Part shown: positions 4,471 to 8,182 of the stretch, in pieces
How positions within the stretch are numbered: the stretch's first letter is position 1
Layout: every line of letters starts with the position of its first letter
Assembly (NCBI GenBank): GCA_016217775.1
Contig: JACRGG010000029.1
Coordinates: 1-8,182 of the forward strand
Direction: 5' to 3'
DNA: 8,182 nucleotides
From: Microcaldota archaeon
GTDB lineage: Archaea; Micrarchaeota; Micrarchaeia; Norongarragalinales; UBA97
Notes under the pieces: generated by a model
Seen by the model: only the letters and a program-made list of their open reading frames with translations
Told to the model about the DNA's origin: nothing
Databases searched by the model: none
Position numbers and translations under genes: made by a program

Positions 4471-5412
4471 TCAAGCTTCGCGCATGGAGGGAATCCTTTG
4501 TTTATATTGGATCAAGAACATTAATGCGGCGGGAGCTATTGTTTTTATTGCGGTTATTTGCTTGCCGTCAAGATATTTTCTTTCAATCAGTGTTTTTGAC
4601 GCTTCTTCAAGTTTTTTTGCATCCTTCGCTTCGTCCAAAACGCTTTTTTCAATTTCATAGAATTGACTATTCCTGTTAACGGTTAGAATCAAGGCTCGCG
4701 CTGCCATAACTGCGATATCTTTGCGAGATATTCTTCCGCTAGTAAGCATATCCTGAAAGCTTCCAAGTGAATGCGGGGGTATGAAAAATTCAGGGAGCGG
4801 GGCGGCTTGCGCGCATTTCAACAGCGTTTTTTGCACGCTGCTTAAACACTCGTATTCCGTGAACCTTGTTTTTCTTAGCTTGTTTTGGTCCTTGATTATC
4901 CGCCGCCAGTCTGCACTTAATTTCTCGAGATCGGGTTGTAAATCCAGAATGCAGTTTATGTCAAAAATATCCTTCAGAATTTGCTGCGGTTCTTCTTCAA
5001 GCCTGCCAATAGTGCCGAAGGCCAGTGCGGAAAGCTTGGATGCAAGAAAATAGCTTAGTTTTGGAGTGAAAACCTTAAAGTCTTGAATCTTGTTTTTTTC
5101 TGTTTCCGGAATCGTTAGCTTGGTTACGTCGAGTTTTACCATTACCCCGTTTTTTGAAATCGTGTAAAACAAGAAATCTTTGTTGCGGCTTTTTCTTTGG
5201 ATGACCGAATATCCTTCCTTTTCCAGTTCTTTGACAAGATTCTGCACTTCGCCGGGGTAAGCGATGTCCAAGTCTATGCTAAGCCGTTTAGGCGCGGAAA
5301 GCCTTGCTTGAATTGCGCTTCCGCCAAGGAAAACCAGTTCCGGCGCTATTCTTGAAATAATCTTTAGCGTGTCGAATACTGCCTTGCTTCGTTTTTGGAA
5401 ATCCTCATTCAA
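4471..5412 (-). CDS. AbiEii/AbiGii-type nucleotidyltransferase toxin
   Basis: This 313-residue protein has the motifs of the AbiEii toxin family, nucleotidyltransferases of the DNA polymerase beta fold. They are LGGSAIQ (29-35; the GGS nucleotide-binding motif), SIDLDIAY with metal-binding D47 and D49, VKLDVTKLT (92-100), K126 in LASKLSALA, and KDIFDI with D148 and D151 near 147-152. Family members act as toxins of type IV toxin-antitoxin or abortive-infection systems. Some relatives (MenT) add nucleotides to tRNA acceptor ends; the target here is unknown. The start is TTG 5412, supported by GGTGG 6 nt upstream, and overlaps the antitoxin stop by 8 nt, so translation is probably coupled. All catalytic motifs look intact. 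Length is close to that usual for the family. Confidence 0.85.
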   Translation of the reverse strand: MNEDFQKRSKAVFDTLKIISRIAPELVFLGGSAIQARLSAPKRLSIDLDIAYPGEVQNLVKELEKEGYSVIQRKSRNKDFLFYTISKNGVMVKLDVTKLTIPETEKNKIQDFKVFTPKLSYFLASKLSALAFGTIGRLEEEPQQILKDIFDINCILDLQPDLEKLSADWRRIIKDQNKLRKTRFTEYECLSSVQKTLLKCAQAAPLPEFFIPPHSLGSFQDMLTSGRISRKDIAVMAARALILTVNRNSQFYEIEKSVLDEAKDAKKLEEASKTLIERKYLDGKQITAIKTIAPAALMFLIQYKQRIPSMREA

Positions 5413-6016
5413 GCTTAGCCACCATTTTGATGAGCTCCAGGTTTTTCAAGCCGGTCTTGCAGTGCCTGGAATCGGCGTTAAGCTCGGCTTTTTTTGACAA
5501 TTCATATGCTAGTATGCTCACGAACCAGCCCAAGTATCTTCTAAGGGAATAACGATAAAGTTCGTTGAAGCGCAGCGGTTCTTCCTCAGTTAAGTAATGC
5601 CGCCACAAATCTATAATATCTTTCAAGGAGATCGGCAGTAATTCATTTTTGGCGTAGAAAAGCAAGTCAACAAGGCATTTTTCCAGACTAGGATATTTAC
5701 TCTCTGCTGCTCTGCCATTTTTTCCTTCTCTAGCGATAATGACTATTGCCGCATCTGCGTTGTTCAGCCTGATTTTTAGTATTGGCTTCTTAATCCCGGC
5801 GTAGATTTCATGCGTCGGGTAATCGCTTGACAGGCGTTCGACAATTGAATCTATTGCTACCCTGTCGCATTCCAGGAAAATAATGTTTTTTCTCCAATTA
5901 TGCAAGTATGGCATAAATGGGCTCAAATCCCATGCAGTAATGTTGGCGGCCGGCATCTCGCTGGAGAGCGTTTTTAGTATTTTATCCACTTCCTTCCCAA
6001 ATTTCAAATTTGTCAT
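5405..6016 (-). CDS. AbiEi-like antitoxin lacking an obvious DNA-binding domain
   Basis: This 203-residue protein is the first gene of the operon and overlaps the toxin start by 8 nt. ITAWDLSPFMPYLH (26-39), IIFLECDRVAIDSIVERL (45-62) and YPSLEKCLVDLLFYAKNELLPIS (108-130) resemble the core of AbiEi-family antitoxins (aromatic residue plus a helical P-S-x-E-K-x-L-V-D segment). The winged-helix domain that many AbiEi proteins carry at the N-terminus is not visible: the protein begins only about 25 residues before the core. It would neutralise the AbiEii toxin and probably repress its own promoter. The ATG at 6016 lies inside a 25-bp inverted-repeat operator and about 26 bp from a TATA box, so the mRNA is probably leaderless. 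Assignment leans on the neighbouring toxin and on motif shape. Confidence 0.7.
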   Translation of the reverse strand: MTNLKFGKEVDKILKTLSSEMPAANITAWDLSPFMPYLHNWRKNIIFLECDRVAIDSIVERLSSDYPTHEIYAGIKKPILKIRLNNADAAIVIIAREGKNGRAAESKYPSLEKCLVDLLFYAKNELLPISLKDIIDLWRHYLTEEEPLRFNELYRYSLRRYLGWFVSILAYELSKKAELNADSRHCKTGLKNLELIKMVAKLE

Positions 6017-6035
6017 GTAATTAGTTTATGTGACA
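6011..6035. promoter_or_regulatory. abiE-like operator 1 (25-bp inverted repeat)
   Basis: Arms TGTCATGTAA (6011-6020) and TTATGTGACA (6026-6035) pair except for two positions. The site matches 6055-6079 at 23 of 25 bases. It covers the antitoxin start codon and the predicted transcription start, so a bound protein would block initiation. Confidence 0.75.
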
Positions 6036-6037
6036 AA

Positions 6038-6047
6038 GTATTTAAAG
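6038..6047 (-). promoter_or_regulatory. TATA box of the abiE-like operon
   Basis: Read on the minus strand this is CTTTAAATAC, centred about 27 bp upstream of the antitoxin ATG (6016-6014). It lies exactly between the two operators. Confidence 0.7.
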
Positions 6048-6054
6048 CTATTGT

Positions 6055-6079
6055 TGTCATGTAATTTGATTATGTGACA
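6055..6079. promoter_or_regulatory. abiE-like operator 2 (25-bp inverted repeat)
   Basis: Arms TGTCATGTAA (6055-6064) and TTATGTGACA (6070-6079) are the same as in operator 1; only two bases of the spacer differ. The centres are 44 bp apart, about four helical turns, which would put both on a similar DNA face. AbiEi proteins are known to bind paired inverted repeats in their promoters. Confidence 0.75.
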
Positions 6080-6100
6080 TTATGCTTTATTCAAAGTTTA

Positions 6101-6122
6101 TGCACTTGGCGCAAGTCTAGGT
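6101..6122. repeat. Internal att-like sequence
   Basis: These 22 bp match 4200-4221 (tRNA-Gly end plus islet edge) at 18 positions without gaps: TGCACTT at the left and AGTCTAGGT at the right are identical, and all four mismatches are transitions. It may be a relic of an earlier integration boundary. Confidence 0.4.
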
Positions 6123-6127
6123 AGTTT

Positions 6128-6229
6128 ATGTTATGTTGTAAGTCGATCGAAAAGAGGCGCGCAGCGTTCTCAAGCCACGAAGTAGCGAAGGCGTATGACG
6201 CAGACAAACAAAGATTTATGCGGCAATAG
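6128..6229 (+). CDS. 33-codon ORF, possibly a gene remnant
   Basis: ATG 6128 to TAG 6229 encodes MLCCKSIEKRRAAF followed by SSHEVAKAYDADKQRFMRQ. The amino-acid make-up and G/C-ending codons look protein-like, but the ORF is short, lacks a clear ribosome-binding site, and its end overlaps the promoter box of the next gene. SSHEVAKAY is faintly like a helix-turn-helix helix, but this is too short to assign. It is either the tail of a decayed gene or chance. Confidence 0.2.
   Translation: MLCCKSIEKRRAAFSSHEVAKAYDADKQRFMRQ
6214..6223 (+). promoter_or_regulatory. Possible TATA element of the broken gene
   Basis: ATTTATGCGG is centred about 27 bp upstream of ATG 6245, the spacing of a leaderless archaeal gene, and is identical to the box before rpoN at 3544-3553. 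The sequence is not a strong TATA consensus. Confidence 0.35.
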
Positions 6230-6244
6230 CTGTTAATCATTTCT

Positions 6245-6709
6245 ATGGATCAAGAGGGTTTGAAAAATCTAGTAAAAGAAATTGTTAGAAAAGCGCGTAT
6301 TCTAAAGGATAAGTACACTGATCAAAAGGAAGCACCCGTAAGTTATGCAGCAATATTTTGCTAGAACTATGGTGAATACGGCAAGTTCACAGAACTTGTC
6401 AAAACATTTGGCGCCGTAATTAACGAAACACCGACGGGTTTTCACTACAAAATTGATCCCTTAAACACAGTGTCAGGGCCCTTCAAGATTCTAAAAATTA
6501 GAAAACCCGATAAAACAAGACCGGAAAGAGGAGACGCAGATTTTAATATAGCAAATTATGAAGATTTCAAGAAAAAATACTTGCCTCTTGAAGGTTTTAA
6601 GTTAATTGTAAGAGAGGATCATAAAATGATTGAACTCACGGAAGAAGGCGCTGATGTTAGGGTTTATTTTTCAAATCCGCATATCGACAAAGTTCTTGGC
6701 ATAAAATAG
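6245..6709 (+). pseudogene. Uncharacterised protein gene interrupted by in-frame TAG
   Basis: From ATG 6245 (MDQEGLKNLVKEIVRKARIL) the frame runs 39 codons to a TAG at 6362-6364. It then continues in the same frame for 114 codons (NYGEYGKFTELVKTFGAVI...) to a TAG at 6707-6709. The downstream part keeps strongly protein-like sequence (ETPTGFHYKI, KIRKPDKTRPERGDADF, YFSNPHIDKVLGIK), so the whole was one gene of about 154 residues. CAG (Gln) or TGG (Trp) could become TAG by one substitution. The fragment starting at GTG 6470 is only the C-terminal half. I cannot name the family or function. It lies in the right part of the islet on the opposite strand to the toxin operon. Read-through of UAG is possible but less likely than simple decay. 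Confidence 0.7.
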
Positions 6710-6801
6710 TTGTTTGCCAAGTAATACGCAGCTTAACAACTATGAAGCGAGATAAATATTCGTTTAATAAAAATCAAACACCAAGACCAAGCATTGGTTT
6801 T

Positions 6802-6818
6802 CGGTGACTGCACTTAAC
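6802..6818 (+). repeat. attR-like copy of 17-bp direct repeat
   Basis: CGGTGACTGCACTTAAC is identical to 4193-4209. There is no tRNA here: only the fragment of the tRNA-Gly 3' end remains. It marks the far edge of the islet. Ten bases later comes the TATA box of the P-loop gene. Confidence 0.8.
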
Positions 6819-6827
6819 TTCTTTGGC

Positions 6828-6835
6828 TTTAAATA
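6828..6835 (+). promoter_or_regulatory. TATA box of the P-loop gene
   Basis: TTTAAATA lies about 31 bp before ATG 6863, giving an mRNA with little or no leader. Confidence 0.6.
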
Positions 6836-6862
6836 TTCTTAGCGCGTAGCTTATCTTAACTT

Positions 6863-7366
6863 ATGAAGCCTTTCTTGATTGTCTTCAATGGGCCCGCGGC
6901 GGGCGGGAAAACGGCGGTAGCCAAGCGGCTTTGGGGGGAATTGCCCCGCACTGCGCTAATTGAATTGGATGCAGTCAAGTGGCTTGTTTCAGAGTATAAA
7001 TCCGATGATTTCGACTTGCGCCTCGCGTCCAAAGTCGGGCTTGAAATGGCTAAAGCGTACTTGTCCGCGGGAATCAGCGTTATTGTCGAAAAGGCTTTTT
7101 GCAGAAAAGAGTACTTGCTTCCCTTTCTTTCTTTAGCCAAGAGAAAAAAAATCCGCGCCAAAGTCTACAACCTCGAGGCGCCGTGGGCGGTTATCGAGAA
7201 GCGGGTGAAGACGCGCGGGCACGCGATGACGAGAGAAAAGGCGAGGAGGATTTTCGTTGAATACTCGCGCAACTTGTTTCAAGTCGACAAAACTTTCGAC
7301 ACGTCGCGGTTTTCCATAAAGCAAGTTGTCGCGGCAGTCAAAAAAGACGCTTTGCGCGAGCCATAA
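6863..7366 (+). CDS. P-loop NTPase, kinase-like (AAA_33/zeta/CPT-like)
   Basis: This 167-residue protein begins MKPFLIVFNGPAAGGKTAVAKRL with a clear Walker A motif, GPAAGGKT (residues 10-17). ELDAVKWL places an acidic residue (D36) where small P-loop kinases bind substrate. VIVEKAF (73-79) is a Walker B-like strand. NLEAPWAVIEKRVKTRG (103-119) fits the Arg-rich lid region. The size and layout suit small-molecule or nucleotide kinases of the AAA_33, zeta-toxin or chloramphenicol-phosphotransferase-like group; the substrate cannot be told. There is no partner antitoxin next to it. Before the islet arrived, it would have stood directly downstream of tRNA-Gly. The gene is complete and ends with TAA. 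Confidence 0.75.
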   Translation: MKPFLIVFNGPAAGGKTAVAKRLWGELPRTALIELDAVKWLVSEYKSDDFDLRLASKVGLEMAKAYLSAGISVIVEKAFCRKEYLLPFLSLAKRKKIRAKVYNLEAPWAVIEKRVKTRGHAMTREKARRIFVEYSRNLFQVDKTFDTSRFSIKQVVAAVKKDALREP

Positions 7367-7381
7367 TTTTCCCTTGCTTGG

Positions 7382-7391
7382 TTTTTTATTT
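7382..7391 (+). promoter_or_regulatory. TATA box of the SpoIIE-like phosphatase gene
   Basis: TTTTTTATTT is centred about 27 bp upstream of ATG 7414, the spacing of a leaderless archaeal gene. The same T run may also terminate the transcript of the preceding P-loop gene. Confidence 0.45.
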
Positions 7392-7413
7392 GCTCGCGTC
7401 CAATACTATTCCT

Positions 7414-8182
7414 ATGCAATTTGAGCACGCGGTTTATCATCGGCCGTCGGACGAGTTAGGGTCCCGGGGCGTTAAGCGGAGGAGGATTCCCCGCTCTGGC
7501 GACGTTGGGAAGATAAAATTGCTTGACGGCTCCGGCAAACTCGGCTTCTGGGTTTTCGACGTTTCCTCCAAGGGCGGCGCGCCGGTCACCGGTCCCCACG
7601 TTGATAGAGTGCGGGCTGGAATAAGCAGGATAATCAAGAGCCGCCAAATCAAGCCGCCGCACGCGATTATTAATTCAGTAAGCGTTTTTTTGGAGAGAAT
7701 AAAGGCAGACGCGGCTGAAAACTTCAGGAAACCCCGTTTCGCCAAGAAATTAGGCGTGGGGAGCGACAAGTTGGACTCGCTGAAGACTTACTATACGAAC
7801 TTGTTTGCAACCGGCATTGCGGGAGTGGTTAACGACAATACTTTAACTTACTGCAATGCCGGCCACGAGCCGCTTTTGGTAGTGAGGCGCGGGCGCGTCA
7901 TCGAGTTGCGTGACGAGAGCCACTCGGGAGCAATAGGATTGTTTGACGACACGAAATTTGGGTTAAGCAAGTTTAAGCTAAATCCCGGCGACTGGCTAAT
8001 AGCGCACACCGACGGAGTCACCGACCACAGGAAGCCCGGGCGCGTGGATTGCTTTGGCTCGTTCAAATTGCATCACCTATTGCTTAAAAACGCGCATTTA
8101 CCTCCAAAAAAGTTAGTAAAAGCGCTTAAAGCCGCGTTGGAAAAACACAGCGCATTTTTTCAAGACGACGCGACTCTCCTGG
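7414..8182 (+). CDS. SpoIIE/PP2C-type protein phosphatase (3' partial)
   Basis: The frame is open from ATG 7414 to the window end (256 codons). It shows the motifs of PPM/SpoIIE serine/threonine phosphatases: SGDVGKI with D30, VFDVSSKGGAPVTG with D49 (family form D-x-S-G-K-G), TYCNAGHEPLLVVRRG (145-160), GAIGLFDD (172-179), LNPGDWLIAHTDGVTD with D200 (189-204) and QDDATLL with D251/D252 at the very end. The aspartates that bind the metal pair appear present; the usual aromatic-Asp after the first GD is replaced by GKI. As the last motif normally lies near the C-terminus, only a few residues should be missing. There is no membrane segment or N-terminal sensor domain. In bacteria such enzymes act in partner-switching with anti-sigma factors; here the substrate is unknown. 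Confidence 0.8.
   Translation, partial: MQFEHAVYHRPSDELGSRGVKRRRIPRSGDVGKIKLLDGSGKLGFWVFDVSSKGGAPVTGPHVDRVRAGISRIIKSRQIKPPHAIINSVSVFLERIKADAAENFRKPRFAKKLGVGSDKLDSLKTYYTNLFATGIAGVVNDNTLTYCNAGHEPLLVVRRGRVIELRDESHSGAIGLFDDTKFGLSKFKLNPGDWLIAHTDGVTDHRKPGRVDCFGSFKLHHLLLKNAHLPPKKLVKALKAALEKHSAFFQDDATLL

Larger units (their letters stand above)
4193..6818. mobile_element. Putative tRNA-Gly-integrated islet carrying an AbiE-like operon
   Basis: The interval is bounded by the 17-bp perfect direct repeats, which are 2609 bp apart. Its genes look more AT-rich than the ribosomal block. It holds a toxin-antitoxin pair, a broken gene, hairpin-rich non-coding DNA and an internal att-like sequence, and nothing housekeeping. 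No tyrosine integrase or split integrase fragment is visible, so it is a non-autonomous or decayed element, or it used an integrase supplied elsewhere. Integration is inferred from the repeats and the content. Confidence 0.65.

Noticed and set aside
4781..5053. Plus-strand ORF inside the toxin gene
   Set aside because: The minus-strand toxin frame has all AbiEii motifs, while the plus-strand peptide is Ser/Cys-rich with no recognisable feature.
4204..6818. Split integrase of the SSV type at the islet ends
   Set aside because: No frame overlapping tRNA-Gly or the right repeat encodes tyrosine recombinase motifs (R-H-x-x-R, Y); none is seen elsewhere in the islet.
7437..8066. Minus-strand open frames across the phosphatase gene
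   Set aside because: The plus-strand frame has the full series of phosphatase motifs and a TATA box; the antisense frames are shadows.
1..8182. CRISPR array
   Set aside because: No regularly spaced repeats of 23-37 bp are present; the only repeated units are the two operators, the att copies and the tRNA introns.

Overview
The window is archaeal. It carries the archaeal uS4-uS11-RpoD / tRNA-Leu-eL18-uL13-uS9-RpoN gene order. RNA polymerase subunits D and N and protein eL18 have no bacterial counterparts in this form. Two tRNA genes carry introns bounded by bulge-helix-bulge elements, CCA ends are not encoded, and several start codons lie about 27-31 bp after a TATA box. Long Lys/Glu/Ala/Pro tails on ribosomal proteins and the very short intergenic gaps suggest an uncultured, streamlined lineage, possibly DPANN. 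That placement is inference and cannot be settled here.

Layout. (1) Positions 1-3797, plus strand: translation and transcription genes. They are rpsD (5' end cut by the window), rpsK with a long N-terminal extension, rpoD without its Fe-S cysteines, a DUF167/YggU protein overlapping rpoD by ATGA, tRNA-Leu(GAG), rpl18e, rplM, rpsI (overlapping rplM by ATGA) and rpoN, followed by a T-rich terminator. (2) Positions 3838-4203: tRNA-Pro(GGG) with an unusual T-loop intron and tRNA-Gly(TCC) with a canonical anticodon-loop intron. The two introns look related although they sit at different tRNA positions. (3) Positions 4204-6818: a small integrated islet. The last 11 bp of tRNA-Gly plus 6 bp of flank are repeated perfectly at 6802-6818, like attL and attR. 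The islet holds an AbiEi/AbiEii-type toxin-antitoxin operon on the minus strand. Its promoter is bracketed by two near-identical 25-bp inverted-repeat operators. The islet also holds a hairpin-rich 260-bp intergenic region with a possible small RNA, an internal att-like sequence, a 33-codon ORF, and a gene broken by an in-frame TAG. No integrase is visible. (4) Positions 6819-8182, plus strand: a P-loop kinase-like protein and a SpoIIE/PP2C-type phosphatase cut by the window end, each with its own TATA box.

How the parts fit. The first block builds ribosomes and RNA polymerase. The tRNA-Gly gene then acts as an integration site, and the islet behind it carries a nucleotidyltransferase toxin of a family in which some members modify tRNA. 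If the islet were removed, tRNA-Gly would sit directly upstream of the P-loop gene promoter. The best leads are the related introns in two neighbouring tRNAs, the tRNA-bounded AbiE islet, and the duplicated operators around the abiE TATA box.
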